Source: Lacrimispora saccharolytica
GTDB taxonomy: Bacteria; Bacillota; Clostridia; Lachnospirales; Lachnospiraceae
Length of the DNA stretch: 64,000 bases
Direction of reading: 5' to 3'
Assembly: GCA_021531795.1 (NCBI GenBank)
Contig: JADYUL010000011.1
Coordinates: forward strand, 1 to 64,000
The notes below the pieces were generated by a model that did not search any database, was not told where the DNA came from, and was given only the letters and a program-made list of their open reading frames with translations. This document shows positions 43,918-54,160 of this stretch, one piece after another (within the stretch, counting starts at the first letter, position 1; each line of letters begins with the position of its first letter). Both the position numbers and the translations under genes were made by a program.

Positions 43918-44763
43918 ATGAAGATTAAATTTACCAAGATGCAGGGTTGTGGAAATGACTATGTATATATTAACGGAATATCTGAAGAGGTGCCTGTTAA
44001 TGGCAGAGATGAGATAGTAAGAAAACTCAGCGACAGACATTTCGGAATAGGCTCAGATGGTGTTATTTTTATTAACGCTTCTGACATTGCGGATTTCGAG
44101 ATGGAGATGTGGAATGCAGACGGTACCAGGTCCGAGATGTGCGGCAACGGTATCCGATGCGTAGCCAAGTATGTATATGACTACGGACTTACGGATAAAG
44201 AGGAGTTGGATATATGTTCTATGGGAGCAGTCAAGCATATCCTGCTTAATGTTAAGGATGATAAGGTTGACACTGTTCAGGTGGATTTGGGTGAGCCGAT
44301 AATTAAGGGCGAGCTTATTCCTACGGCATCTACTCTTGATAAGGTAGTCGATTATCCAATTGATGTTTTGGGTGAAGAATATAGAATAACATGTGTTTCC
44401 ATGGGAAACCCACATGCCATTATTTATATCAGCGATACAGAGAAACTGGATATAGACAGGATAGGTCCGGGTATCGAGAATCATTCGTTCTTCCCCAACA
44501 GAACAAATACGGAATTCGTTCAGAATATCGACAGAAAGCATATCCGGATGAGAGTGTGGGAGCGTGGTACGGGCGAAACCCTGGCCTGTGGTACGGGCTG
44601 TTGTGCGCTTACAGTTGCGGGAGTGCTGAACGGACTTACCGAAAGAGAGGTTGATATTGACGTTTTGGGCGGTCGTATACATGTTAAGTGGGACGAGACG
44701 GACAACCATGTCTATATGACAGGACCGGCAGTAACAGTATTCGACGGTGAGATTGCGATATAG
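43918..44763 (+). CDS. dapF: Diaminopimelate epimerase
   Basis: 281 residues. It converts LL- to meso-diaminopimelate for lysine and peptidoglycan. The two catalytic Cys are in EMCGNGIRCVAKY and LACGTGCCALTVAG. MQGCGNDYVYIN and GNPHAIIYI are family motifs. Start after AGAAGGAAAAGTTAT. dapL follows 73 bases later. Confidence 0.96.
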   Translation: MKIKFTKMQGCGNDYVYINGISEEVPVNGRDEIVRKLSDRHFGIGSDGVIFINASDIADFEMEMWNADGTRSEMCGNGIRCVAKYVYDYGLTDKEELDICSMGAVKHILLNVKDDKVDTVQVDLGEPIIKGELIPTASTLDKVVDYPIDVLGEEYRITCVSMGNPHAIIYISDTEKLDIDRIGPGIENHSFFPNRTNTEFVQNIDRKHIRMRVWERGTGETLACGTGCCALTVAGVLNGLTEREVDIDVLGGRIHVKWDETDNHVYMTGPAVTVFDGEIAI

Positions 44764-44836
44764 TTACCACGGGATATCCCGGGAGAAAGGAAAATCCGAA
44801 GGATTAAGATCCAATCAAATCGGATAATAATAAAAT

Positions 44837-46051
44837 ATGGTTAAGATTAATTCAGATTATACATTACTCAGGAGCAGCTATCTGTTCTCCACTATTGCAG
44901 GGAAGGTGAAGGAATATGAGCAGAATAATCCTGATGCCAATATTATAAGGCTCGGTATCGGTGATGTTACAAGACCGTTAACAGGAACAATTATTGACAG
45001 CCTTCATAAGGCAGTGGATGAGATGGCTTCTGAGTCAACCTTCAGGGGGTATGCGCCGGATCTTGGATATGAATTCTTAAGAAGTGCCATTGCAAGAAAT
45101 GATTATGAGCTTAGAGGATGTGACATATCAGCAGACGAAATCTTTGTATCCGACGGAGCAAAGTCTGATTCGGGCAATATCCAGGAGATATTCTCTAAGG
45201 ACTGTAGGGTTGCAGTATGTGATCCGGTCTATCCGGTATATGTTGATACCAATGTAATGGCCGGAAGAGCAGGTACATATGACGAAGAAAGCGGAAAGTG
45301 GAGCAATATTATCTATATGCCCTGTACCAGAGAGACAGGCTTCCTGCCGGAGATACCATCAGAAACACCCGATATTATTTATCTTTGCTTCCCCAACAAT
45401 CCGTCGGGTTCAACCATGACTAAGTCAAGACTACAGGAATGGGTAGATTATGCTGTAAGGAATAAGGCTATTATTATCTTTGATGCTGCCTATGAAAGCT
45501 ATATCAGGAATGAGGATGTGCCTCACTCAATATATGAGTGTGAGGGCGCAAGGGAGTGTGCGATAGAACTTAGATCCTTCTCTAAGAACGCAGGCTTTAC
45601 AGGAGTCAGACTTGGATTTACAGTTATTCCCAAAACTCTTTCGGTTGATGGTGTGACTCTTCATTCATTGTGGGCGAGAAGACACGGAACTAAGTATAAT
45701 GGAGCTCCCTACATAGTTCAGAGAGCCGGAGAGGCTGTATATTCTGAGGAAGGCAAGAAGGAGATTAGAGGACTTGTAGATTATTACATGAATAATGCCA
45801 CCTATATCCTTAATGGACTGAAGGCGGCAGGCTATGAAGTCTCAGGTGGTGTAAATGCACCTTATATCTGGCTGAAGACACCTAAGGGAATGAGCAGTTG
45901 GGAATACTTTGATTATCTGCTAAAAAACGCATCTGTTGTAGGAACACCGGGCTCAGGCTTCGGACCAAGCGGTGAAGGATACTTCAGACTGACTGCCTTC
46001 GGAGATGCCGACAAGACGAAGGAAGCGGTTGACAGAATTGTGAATATGTAA
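44837..46051 (+). CDS. dapL: LL-diaminopimelate aminotransferase
   Basis: 404 residues, a PLP fold-type I enzyme that makes LL-diaminopimelate directly from tetrahydrodipicolinate. RLGIGDVTRPL, YLCFPNNPSGS and the PLP-Lys loop SFSKNAGFTGVRLG are visible. It defines the aminotransferase route of lysine synthesis, common in Clostridia. The leader has a CGGGATATCCCG hairpin (44769-44780) and short ATCC/GGAT repeats of unknown meaning. Confidence 0.95.
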   Translation: MVKINSDYTLLRSSYLFSTIAGKVKEYEQNNPDANIIRLGIGDVTRPLTGTIIDSLHKAVDEMASESTFRGYAPDLGYEFLRSAIARNDYELRGCDISADEIFVSDGAKSDSGNIQEIFSKDCRVAVCDPVYPVYVDTNVMAGRAGTYDEESGKWSNIIYMPCTRETGFLPEIPSETPDIIYLCFPNNPSGSTMTKSRLQEWVDYAVRNKAIIIFDAAYESYIRNEDVPHSIYECEGARECAIELRSFSKNAGFTGVRLGFTVIPKTLSVDGVTLHSLWARRHGTKYNGAPYIVQRAGEAVYSEEGKKEIRGLVDYYMNNATYILNGLKAAGYEVSGGVNAPYIWLKTPKGMSSWEYFDYLLKNASVVGTPGSGFGPSGEGYFRLTAFGDADKTKEAVDRIVNM

Positions 46052-46064
46052 TTTGTATTTGATA

Positions 46065-46114
46065 AAAAGGGCATACAACCATACGCAGTTTCGTGAAGGG
46101 TTGTATGCTCTTTT
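46065..46114. terminator. Bidirectional terminator between dapL and hemZ
   Basis: AAAAGGGCATACAACC pairs with GGTTGTATGCTCTTTT across 18 bases, between converging genes. Confidence 0.92.
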
Positions 46115-46130
46115 AGTATAATGAATCATA

Positions 46131-47591
46131 TTACGATTGAACTGAATACAGTTTGTGCTTTCTCTCAATCATTTCATCTATTTTATCTATATAGAGATTT
46201 ACATCCTTGACGGTGTCGCAACGTTCCAGTCTGCCACCGGGGAATAGTCGTTTTGAGACCGTACCGGCTCCCAGTGCTACAATATCCTGAACCTCCTCCA
46301 TGATAAGTATGTTATAGATTCCGGCCTTGTTCCTAAGGGCATACCCCACATTCTCGAAGTTACCGGTCATATTCTTCTGCCTATAAAGATAATAGGCCTT
46401 CATATTCATGTCAGTGGCTACTCTGTTAGTAAGCTCCATAATCTCATCGGAGTTGCGGATCATATCATAACCCATCTCATCAATGACCTGAGACAGCCTG
46501 CTGGCGCGCTTTATGGCAAGAGAGTGGACAGTTAACGAATCAGGCTTAAGCTCTCTTACCTTCTCCAAGGTATACCTGACATCCTCTATATCCTCGCCCG
46601 GAAGACCAATAATTAAATCCATATTTATATTATCGAATCCGATATCACGTGCTATCTTATATGCCTCAACGGTTGCTGCTGCCGTAGCCTTGCGACCGAT
46701 AATCTTAAGAGTATCTTCATTCATGGTCTGAGGATTAACAGATATTCTGGTTACTCCGGCTTCATACAGACACCTAAGCTTCTCCTCCGTAATAGAGTCT
46801 GCGCGTCCTGCTTCTACCGTGAACTCGAGTACATTGGAGAAATCAAGCGAAGACTTAAGGTAGTCTATGAGGTCCCTGAGTTCATCTGCCTCCAGGGTTG
46901 TCGGTGTACCACCACCAATATATACGGTATTTAATATCCTGTCCTTAAAGTGCTCCGATACATAATCTATTTCCTTCTTAAGCGCAGCTATGTAGTCGGG
47001 CACCCACTTCCGGTATGCTCCTATTGCATAGGATGTGAAGGAGCAGTAGAGGCAGGTGCTGGGACAGAAGGGGATGCCGATATAGAGGCTGTAGCCCTTC
47101 TCATAATCTATTCTGCTCAATATCTCATTCTCGTATTCTGCGATATCGGCGGCAAGAGAAGACTTGGCACGGCTACAGTAATAAGCAGAGGTCATTTTGT
47201 CAATAACATCCGTTTTTGATAATCCGTTGTCAAGAATGGATTTGGCTATCTTGGTTGGTCTTATTCCGGTAAGGACTCCCCATGGAAGAGAGATACCTGT
47301 TGCCCCGGATAGGATATTGTAGAGAGCCCTCTTGAGCTCGTTCTTGTATTCCGGTCTGTTGTTTATATCAAGACCGGAAGCATTAATTCCTGATTTATCA
47401 CTTTCAATACCGTGAGATATCTGAAAACTGTCGTTATTTAATTCGATGAAATAATCAGGCTCTTTGCACCCGCTTTCCCTAAGCTTATCAATATTATTGC
47501 TTATAAGCACTTCTTCAGAGGGGTAGAATGCTTTAACAAGTGAGTGAATATCGTATGCAAAATTGTCCTGACTGAGTAATATGTATTTCAT
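46131..47591 (-). CDS. hemZ: Radical SAM coproporphyrinogen dehydrogenase HemZ
   Basis: 486 residues. The radical SAM cluster motif is PFCPSTCLYCSFTSY (CxxxCxxC), followed by YIGGGTPTTLEADEL, FTVEAGRAD and MDLIIGLPGEDIEDV. An N-terminal domain of about 165 residues before the cluster distinguishes HemZ from HemN and HemW. It is annotated as oxygen-independent coproporphyrinogen oxidation, though in heme-poor anaerobes the true substrate is less clear. It is directly downstream of the DUF5050 gene, with one base between. Confidence 0.9.
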   Translation of the reverse strand: MKYILLSQDNFAYDIHSLVKAFYPSEEVLISNNIDKLRESGCKEPDYFIELNNDSFQISHGIESDKSGINASGLDINNRPEYKNELKRALYNILSGATGISLPWGVLTGIRPTKIAKSILDNGLSKTDVIDKMTSAYYCSRAKSSLAADIAEYENEILSRIDYEKGYSLYIGIPFCPSTCLYCSFTSYAIGAYRKWVPDYIAALKKEIDYVSEHFKDRILNTVYIGGGTPTTLEADELRDLIDYLKSSLDFSNVLEFTVEAGRADSITEEKLRCLYEAGVTRISVNPQTMNEDTLKIIGRKATAAATVEAYKIARDIGFDNINMDLIIGLPGEDIEDVRYTLEKVRELKPDSLTVHSLAIKRASRLSQVIDEMGYDMIRNSDEIMELTNRVATDMNMKAYYLYRQKNMTGNFENVGYALRNKAGIYNILIMEEVQDIVALGAGTVSKRLFPGGRLERCDTVKDVNLYIDKIDEMIERKHKLYSVQS

Positions 47592-47592
47592 G

Positions 47593-48615
47593 TTATTTAA
47601 GTATCTCCGGAGTGAATTCCTCTACATAGATTCCGCCGGACACCGGTGTGTGGTAAGTAACAGCTTTGTTATCGAAGGGACGGAAATATACATAGTAGGT
47701 AGTTACATTAATATCACAGAATATTCCCTCTGAGACGATCTGTTTATCGCTTCCGTCAATGCTCATACGAATTAAGGCCGGATCGGGCAGGGCAGATGAG
47801 CGCTGATAGAAGATGTTGCCTGAAGCAATGTTGAAGCAGTCCACGCGTTCATCCGTAAGCAGCTTGTCCTCACCGGTTGCCGGGTCGTAGCTTCTGATAT
47901 TGTAATTGCCCTCAAGGTCTATGTAATAGAACACATTGTTGTAGAGAATGGGGCTGTACATATTGCGTTTGTATACGATTTCATTGGTTTCGTCCTGAAG
48001 GTTCAACCGACGCAGATACATATCATCGGTAGCACCTGCGAAATATATATATCCGTCACTTACACAGGCGGGAGATACCATATCCTCGACAACGGTGTGA
48101 AGATTCTTCTTATCCTTGGATATTACATCAAGATCAGTTCCCGTTGTTTTGGTGTAATGCTGGAAGTAGAGCTTGTCGCCGATGCAGGATATAATCTCAA
48201 CCGGGTCCTGGGTATAGGCAATGGTATCCGTACCGTTTTTAAGTATTCCGAACATGCCGCTGGCACGTCTGATATAGCCAAGACCCTGTCCTGTGGAATC
48301 ACCCGACAGGGAATAATATATTCTGCTCTTATCCTGATTGAGGGATTGAACCGAAACGGAATTTATTTTTTTATAATCGGATTCATTGCTCTTCATGGAA
48401 TACAGGGCTCCTCCGTCATAGGAATTGGAGAAGTATACTATTCCCGATTCGCTGTCCTCACAGAAGAGGCCGTTGTTATTGAGGTTACCGGCAAGGTTGC
48501 CCGGGGTGGTGTTGTAGTCGGGCTTCTTCACAATGCCGGAAATAACGGCGTATATCACAAGAATCAGTATTATTATTATTGGAATTATAAGAGATTTAAT
48601 GTTTTTCTTAGTCAT
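47593..48615 (-). CDS. Membrane-anchored DUF5050 beta-propeller-like protein
   Basis: 340 residues. I start at the ATG at 48615 because CTTGGAGATAAAC precedes it. One N-terminal membrane helix (SLIIPIIIILILVIYAVISG) anchors a long extracellular part with repeats such as GLFCEDSESGIVYFSNSYDG, SDGYIYFAGATDDMYLRRLN and NNVFYYIDLEGNYNIRSYDP, the DUF5050 pattern. Function unknown; cell-surface sensing or binding is likely. It forms an operon with hemZ. Confidence 0.85.
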   Translation of the reverse strand: MTKKNIKSLIIPIIIILILVIYAVISGIVKKPDYNTTPGNLAGNLNNNGLFCEDSESGIVYFSNSYDGGALYSMKSNESDYKKINSVSVQSLNQDKSRIYYSLSGDSTGQGLGYIRRASGMFGILKNGTDTIAYTQDPVEIISCIGDKLYFQHYTKTTGTDLDVISKDKKNLHTVVEDMVSPACVSDGYIYFAGATDDMYLRRLNLQDETNEIVYKRNMYSPILYNNVFYYIDLEGNYNIRSYDPATGEDKLLTDERVDCFNIASGNIFYQRSSALPDPALIRMSIDGSDKQIVSEGIFCDINVTTYYVYFRPFDNKAVTYHTPVSGGIYVEEFTPEILK

Positions 48616-48775
48616 GTTTATCTCCAAGATATTGTATCTTACAAAAGTTTTACCACAATTTACAGTAATTATACTCTATTATAGAGGGTAATCGTCTTGT
48701 CATCAATGTCTACATATTATAAAATATTATATTAGAAATCAAGGAAGGAAAGCCATTATTCGGCAAGGGGATTTA

Positions 48776-49045
48776 ATGGAAATTGCAGAACTCAGAGTGG
48801 AGATTAACAACATAGATAATGAGATTGTGAAGCTGCTTGTTCAGAGGATGGAGGTAGCGACAAATATCGGTCTTGAGAAGAAGAAGAAAGGGCTTCCGGT
48901 GTTTGACGCAGTTCGAGAAAGAGAACGACTTAACACGATATCGGGTATGGTTGAAAATGATGTGCTGAAGCCTCACATGGAGAATATATACAGATGCATC
49001 ATGGATGAGACTAAGCTGGTCGAAGAGAAGCTTATGGAGGCGTAG
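48776..49045 (+). CDS. Chorismate mutase, AroQ type
   Basis: 89 residues, all helical. LRVEINNIDNEIVKLLVQRM, GLEKKKKGLPVFDAVRERER and the C-terminal helix match the AroQ fold, with the active-site Arg, Lys and Glu positions retained. It converts chorismate to prephenate. It stands alone rather than fused to PheA or AroA. The DUF815 gene starts 7 bases later. Confidence 0.88.
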   Translation: MEIAELRVEINNIDNEIVKLLVQRMEVATNIGLEKKKKGLPVFDAVRERERLNTISGMVENDVLKPHMENIYRCIMDETKLVEEKLMEA

Positions 49046-49051
49046 GGACAG

Positions 49052-50344
49052 ATGAGGATAGATGAACTAATAGTCTATAAGAACTTTGGAAACGACAGCC
49101 TGCTTGAGGATATGGCATACCTCATGGACAATTACAAGGATGGCAATGAGGATAGGGATTATCTTAGAAGCCTGGCCTTTGACTGTATTCACAGACTGCT
49201 TGAGATGGGTGGCAATCACGGCTTTACGGGCAATCTCTGGCATTGCTATCTTACCAATCTCCTGGTTAATAATGAGAATACATATAGCCGCTCTACCGAG
49301 ATCAGAGGACAGATCTTAGGTACTGTAAATGAGGCGGTGCTCCATGACATAGTTATATTTAAAGAATTGTATGATTATGATTTCAGTGACATGATAGATG
49401 CTCTGTCATTGGATGCCATGAGGCTTGTGTTTGATTATAAGGCTTCGACTGAGGAAAGCAAGGTATATAACGACAGAATAAGGAAGCGGATCTGTGATTT
49501 GGCAGAGACCTTCCATAACGATAACACCCCGAATAGGATGAAGGACAGTCTCACGCAGTTTTACAAGGAATATGGTGTGGGACGCTTTGGACTCCATAAA
49601 GCCTTCAGGGTGTCGCATGGCATAGATGATGAGGTGAGTATTGTTCCGATACTTAACATTGCCCATGTTAAACTTGAAGACCTGGTTGGATATGATATCG
49701 CCAAGCAGAAGCTTATTGAGAACACTGAAGCCTTCGTTAACGGTCGCAGAGCCAACAACTGTCTGCTCTTTGGTGATGCCGGCACGGGCAAGTCTTCATC
49801 GATCAAGGCAATTGCCAACAGGTATTATGAAAGTGGACTCAGGATAATTGAGATATATAAGCATCAGTTCAAGGATCTGAACGATGTGATTGCTCAGATT
49901 AAGAACAGGAATTATAAGTTCATCATCTATATGGATGACCTAAGCTTTGAAGAGTTTGAGGTAGAATACAAATATCTTAAGGCTGTAATCGAGGGCGGAC
50001 TTGAGAAAAAGCCAAAGAATGTCCTGATATATGCGACCTCGAACAGAAGACATCTTGTCAATGAGAGATTCTCTGACAGAGATGACGCCCTTCATAAGGG
50101 TGATACCATGCAGGAGAAGCTGTCTCTGGTATCAAGATTCGGCTGCACCATTTATTTCGGACTTCCGGAGAAAAAGGAGTACCAGGAGATCGTGCTTGAG
50201 CTTGCAAGGCGTGAAGGTATTGATATGAATAAGGATGAGCTTCTGCTTGAAGCCAATAAGTGGGAGGTTGCTCACGGCGGTAGAAGCGGAAGATGCGCAA
50301 GACAGTTTATTGATTATCTGCTTGGAAAAGAGCAGACAACTTAA
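49052..50344 (+). CDS. DUF815 AAA-type ATPase
   Basis: 430 residues. VKLEDLVGYDIAKQKLIENT opens the ATPase domain; Walker A is FGDAGTGKSS and Walker B FIIYMDDLSFEEFE, with YATSNRRHLV as sensor. The N-terminal 190 residues are helical and variable. This family is common in Firmicutes and of unknown function. It is followed by ppx and ppk1, so a link to stress or polyphosphate metabolism is possible. Confidence 0.88.
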   Translation: MRIDELIVYKNFGNDSLLEDMAYLMDNYKDGNEDRDYLRSLAFDCIHRLLEMGGNHGFTGNLWHCYLTNLLVNNENTYSRSTEIRGQILGTVNEAVLHDIVIFKELYDYDFSDMIDALSLDAMRLVFDYKASTEESKVYNDRIRKRICDLAETFHNDNTPNRMKDSLTQFYKEYGVGRFGLHKAFRVSHGIDDEVSIVPILNIAHVKLEDLVGYDIAKQKLIENTEAFVNGRRANNCLLFGDAGTGKSSSIKAIANRYYESGLRIIEIYKHQFKDLNDVIAQIKNRNYKFIIYMDDLSFEEFEVEYKYLKAVIEGGLEKKPKNVLIYATSNRRHLVNERFSDRDDALHKGDTMQEKLSLVSRFGCTIYFGLPEKKEYQEIVLELARREGIDMNKDELLLEANKWEVAHGGRSGRCARQFIDYLLGKEQTT

Positions 50345-50361
50345 GTAGAGGTGATAACCGT

Positions 50362-51903
50362 ATGAGTGTGAAGATGTTCGCAGCAATTGATGTCGGTTCG
50401 TATGAGCTTTCACTCAAAATAGTTGAATTTGTAAAGGGTCAGATGAAGGTGGTTGATACCGTGGTCTACAGACTGGACCTTGGTACGGATACCTATGCCA
50501 CCGGTAAGATTCCGTCGGGTAAGCTTTCGGAGCTTATAAGGGTGCTCAGGGAATTTGCTTTTATTATGCGCTCATATAAGGTGACCAATTATAAGGCATA
50601 CGGAACCTCAGCCCTTAGGGAGACAATAAACAGAAGCATACTGCTTGATCAGATTGAGCTGAGAACAGGTATACATATTGATTTGCTCAGTAATTCTGAA
50701 CAGAGATTTCTAAATTACAAGTCTGTTGCAAGTAAGAGTAAGGACTTCTTAAGTACTATTGAGAAAGGCACCGCAATAGCTGATATTGGAGGAGGAAGTA
50801 TTCAGATTTCGCTTTTTGACAATGATAAGCTTGATATTACTCAGAATATCGATATCGGTGTAATCAGACTGTTTGGTCGAATGAAGAGTCTGGATCTTAA
50901 GAGTTCGGATTATGAGAATGTATTGTTCGAACTCATTGATTCACAGCTCTCGGTATTTAAGAGACTGTATGTATCGGGCAGGGAAATAAGGAATCTTATT
51001 ATTGTGGATGACTACCTGTCGCCGATAGTCTACAGACGTACTGTTGATTCAAATAACCCGGGCTTTGTTAAGGCAGAGCGCTTCAATGCCTTCTATGAGA
51101 GACTGAAGGAAATGGAGCCTGAGAGATTCTCTATGGAATACGGCGTTCCGATTGAGAATATAGAAATTGTTCATATTGCGGCCGCTATGGTAAAGAGGAT
51201 GCTGGTGCACCTGATGGCTGATAATCTGTGGGCTCCGGGAGCAACACTTACAGACGGAATCGCCTATGAATACGGAGAGCGCAAGAGACTGATTGCCATG
51301 AGCCATGACTTTGATGAGGATATTGTTGCCTGCGCCCGTGGCATTAGCCGAAGATATATGGGTGACGACATCAGAAGTCAGAATATCGAGAGTCTAAGTC
51401 TTAGCATTTTTGACTCGATTAAGAAGATATCCGGTCTGGGTAAAAGAGACAGACTGATACTAAGACTGGCAGGCATCCTGCACGACTGTGGCAAATATAT
51501 CAGTCTTCACAATATGAGCAGTTGCAGCTACGACATAATAATGTCGACGGAGATAATCGGACTTTCCCACGATGAGAGGGAGATTCTGGCCAATGTCGTT
51601 AAGCATAATCATACCTACCTTGAATTTGATATCGAGAAGGCCGGGATTATGATGTACAACGAGGAGGCCTATCAGAGGATAGCCAAGCTTACTGCCATAC
51701 TCAGGCTTGCCAACGGTATGGACAAGAGCAAGAAACAGAAGTTTTCGGGAATCAGGGTGTCGCTTAAGGACGATATCTTAGAGATTACCATAAGGACCAA
51801 TAAGGATATCACTTTGGAGAAGGGACTGTTCGAGAAGAAGGCCGACTTCTTTGAAGAGATATTCAATGTAAGACCTGTTATTAGACAGATTGCCAAATTG
51901 TAG
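50362..51903 (+). CDS. ppx: Ppx/GppA exopolyphosphatase with C-terminal HD domain
   Basis: 513 residues. The actin-like fold starts AAIDVGSYELSLKIVEF, with AIADIGGGSIQISLF as the phosphate loop and GTSALRETINR between. The C-terminus holds an HD domain (LRLAGILHDCGKYISLHN). It degrades polyphosphate or pppGpp. It is co-directional with ppk1 18 bases later, giving a synthesis-degradation pair. Confidence 0.92.
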   Translation: MSVKMFAAIDVGSYELSLKIVEFVKGQMKVVDTVVYRLDLGTDTYATGKIPSGKLSELIRVLREFAFIMRSYKVTNYKAYGTSALRETINRSILLDQIELRTGIHIDLLSNSEQRFLNYKSVASKSKDFLSTIEKGTAIADIGGGSIQISLFDNDKLDITQNIDIGVIRLFGRMKSLDLKSSDYENVLFELIDSQLSVFKRLYVSGREIRNLIIVDDYLSPIVYRRTVDSNNPGFVKAERFNAFYERLKEMEPERFSMEYGVPIENIEIVHIAAAMVKRMLVHLMADNLWAPGATLTDGIAYEYGERKRLIAMSHDFDEDIVACARGISRRYMGDDIRSQNIESLSLSIFDSIKKISGLGKRDRLILRLAGILHDCGKYISLHNMSSCSYDIIMSTEIIGLSHDEREILANVVKHNHTYLEFDIEKAGIMMYNEEAYQRIAKLTAILRLANGMDKSKKQKFSGIRVSLKDDILEITIRTNKDITLEKGLFEKKADFFEEIFNVRPVIRQIAKL

Positions 51904-51921
51904 TATTGATGAGGTATTATT

Positions 51922-54045
51922 GTGAAAATCGAAGAATTGACTGCACCGGAGAATTATTGGAACAGGGAACTCAGTTGGGTTGAATTCAACAGAAGAGTAC
52001 TCGGCGAAGCAATAGATAAGGAAATCCCGCTTCTTGAGAGGATCAAATTCTTATCAATCACGGCATCCAATCTGGATGAGTTCTTTATGATAAGAGTGGC
52101 GTCGCTGAAGGATATGGTAAACGCCGGATATAAGAAGAAGGATATTGCGGGAATGACTGCCTCAGAACAGTTGGACAGCCTGAGTGTGGCTACCCATAAC
52201 ATCGTGGATGAGCAGTATTCGACCTACAATAACCTGGTTAAGGAACTCAAGAAGTATGGAGTAGAGCTTATAGATGATGTGTCGAAGCTGTCGAGGAAGC
52301 AGAACACCTTCATTGACAACTATTTTGAGGAATATGTCTATCCCGTACTGACACCCATGGCGGTGGACAGTTCTCGTCCTTTCCCGCTAATAAGAAATAA
52401 GACATTGAATATCGGTGCCTTGGTGCGTCCCATGAAGAAGGATAAGGTGGAATATGAATTCGCAACAGTTCAGGTGCCGGGTGTGCTGCCAAGATTACTC
52501 AGAATCCCGGGTGACGGTTTAAGCTTTATTTTCCTTGAGAAGATAATTGAGAAGAACCTGCACAAGCTGTTTCTTAATCATGAGATTATAGCTACCTGTG
52601 AATTCAGAATCATGCGAAATGCCGACCTTGAGATAGATGAGGAGGAGGCTGCCGACCTCCTTAAGGAAATAGAGAAACAGATCAAAAAGCGCCAGTGGGG
52701 ACAGGCAATCAGACTGGAACTGGGTATAGATACTGATGAGAGACTGAAGGAAATCCTTGTACGTGAACTCATGATAAGCAGGGATGAGATATATGACATT
52801 GAAGGACCGCTTGACTTGACCTTCCTTATGAAGCTCTATGGAATGGAGGAGATGGATTCGTCTCTTAAGGCACCGGTTGTTAAGCCCAAGGCCGTGCCTG
52901 CCCTTGTGGATTGTATTGATATCTTTGAGGCTATCAGACGTAAGGACATCCTTATGCATCATCCCTATGAGAGCTTTGAACCTGTGGTGGAGTTCGTCAG
53001 ACAGGCAAGCCGTGACCCCAAGGTACTTGCAATCAAACAGACCCTCTACAGAGTAAGCGGCAATTCCCCAATCATTGCGGCACTTGCGGAGGCTGCTGAA
53101 AACGGCAAGCAGGTAACCGTACTTGTTGAACTTAAAGCAAGATTTGATGAAGAAAATAATATCGTCTGGGCTAAGAAACTGGAGCATGCTGGCTGTCATG
53201 TACTCTATGGTCTGGTCGGTCTTAAAACTCATAGTAAAATAACACTTGTTGTCAGAAACGAAGAAGACGGTATCAGACGTTATGTTCATCTTGGAACAGG
53301 TAATTATAATGATTCAACTGCCAAACTCTACACTGATATCGGTATGTTCACCTGCAAGGAGAGCTATGGCGAGGATGCTACTGCGGTATTCAACATGCTG
53401 TCAGGATATTCTGAACCTGCCGGATGGAACAGACTGAGTGTGGCACCCCTATGGCTTAAGGATAAATTTATCTATCTCATTAATAGGGAGAAGGAGAACG
53501 CACTCAACGGAAAAAGTGCGAGAATTATCGCTAAGATGAATTCCCTTTGTGATCCTGACATAATAAAGACATTGTATGAGGCAAGTATTGCAGGTGTGCA
53601 GATTGATCTTATTGTCAGAGGAATCTGCTGTCTTAAGGTTGGAATAAACGGAGTAAGTGAAAATATTACCGTAAGGTCTATTGTAGGAAACTATCTGGAG
53701 CACAGCAGAATTTTTTATTTTGAGAACAACGGTAATCAGGAATACTATTGCGGAAGTGCTGACTGGATGCCAAGAAACTTGGAGCGAAGAGTTGAGATTC
53801 TATTCCCTGTTGAAGAGGAGGAACTTAAGGACAGATTAAGATATATTCTGGAAACAGAACTTAAGGATAACAGAAAAGCTCACATATTATCGGTTGACGG
53901 AACCTATGTAAAGATGAAGAGGCCTAAGGAGGTTATTGATTCACAGCACATCTTCTGTGTTGATGCTGAGCAGGCAATAAAGGAAGCAGAACGACAGAAT
54001 AAGAAAGACGTCAGGGCTACGCGTAGGTTTATAGTGAAGCAGTAG
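51922..54045 (+). CDS. ppk1: Polyphosphate kinase 1
   Basis: 707 residues from a GTG start with GATGAGGTATTATT upstream. It polymerises ATP gamma-phosphate into polyphosphate. NRELSWVEFNRRVLGEA is the N-terminal domain, HHPYESFEPVVEFVRQA and KQTLYRVSGNSPI the catalytic part, and YVHLGTGNYNDSTAKLYTD holds the autophosphorylated His. YYCGSADWMPRNLERRVEIL is the C-terminal motif. Length is normal. Confidence 0.97.
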   Translation: MKIEELTAPENYWNRELSWVEFNRRVLGEAIDKEIPLLERIKFLSITASNLDEFFMIRVASLKDMVNAGYKKKDIAGMTASEQLDSLSVATHNIVDEQYSTYNNLVKELKKYGVELIDDVSKLSRKQNTFIDNYFEEYVYPVLTPMAVDSSRPFPLIRNKTLNIGALVRPMKKDKVEYEFATVQVPGVLPRLLRIPGDGLSFIFLEKIIEKNLHKLFLNHEIIATCEFRIMRNADLEIDEEEAADLLKEIEKQIKKRQWGQAIRLELGIDTDERLKEILVRELMISRDEIYDIEGPLDLTFLMKLYGMEEMDSSLKAPVVKPKAVPALVDCIDIFEAIRRKDILMHHPYESFEPVVEFVRQASRDPKVLAIKQTLYRVSGNSPIIAALAEAAENGKQVTVLVELKARFDEENNIVWAKKLEHAGCHVLYGLVGLKTHSKITLVVRNEEDGIRRYVHLGTGNYNDSTAKLYTDIGMFTCKESYGEDATAVFNMLSGYSEPAGWNRLSVAPLWLKDKFIYLINREKENALNGKSARIIAKMNSLCDPDIIKTLYEASIAGVQIDLIVRGICCLKVGINGVSENITVRSIVGNYLEHSRIFYFENNGNQEYYCGSADWMPRNLERRVEILFPVEEEELKDRLRYILETELKDNRKAHILSVDGTYVKMKRPKEVIDSQHIFCVDAEQAIKEAERQNKKDVRATRRFIVKQ

Positions 54046-54160
54046 TAAATTCTACTTATATTATCACACGGAATGTGGTACTATATTTGAGTCGGGATAT
54101 TAACAAACAGGGGTTATTATTCCGAAGCACAGGGTATATACAGAGAAAAAGGAAAGAAAT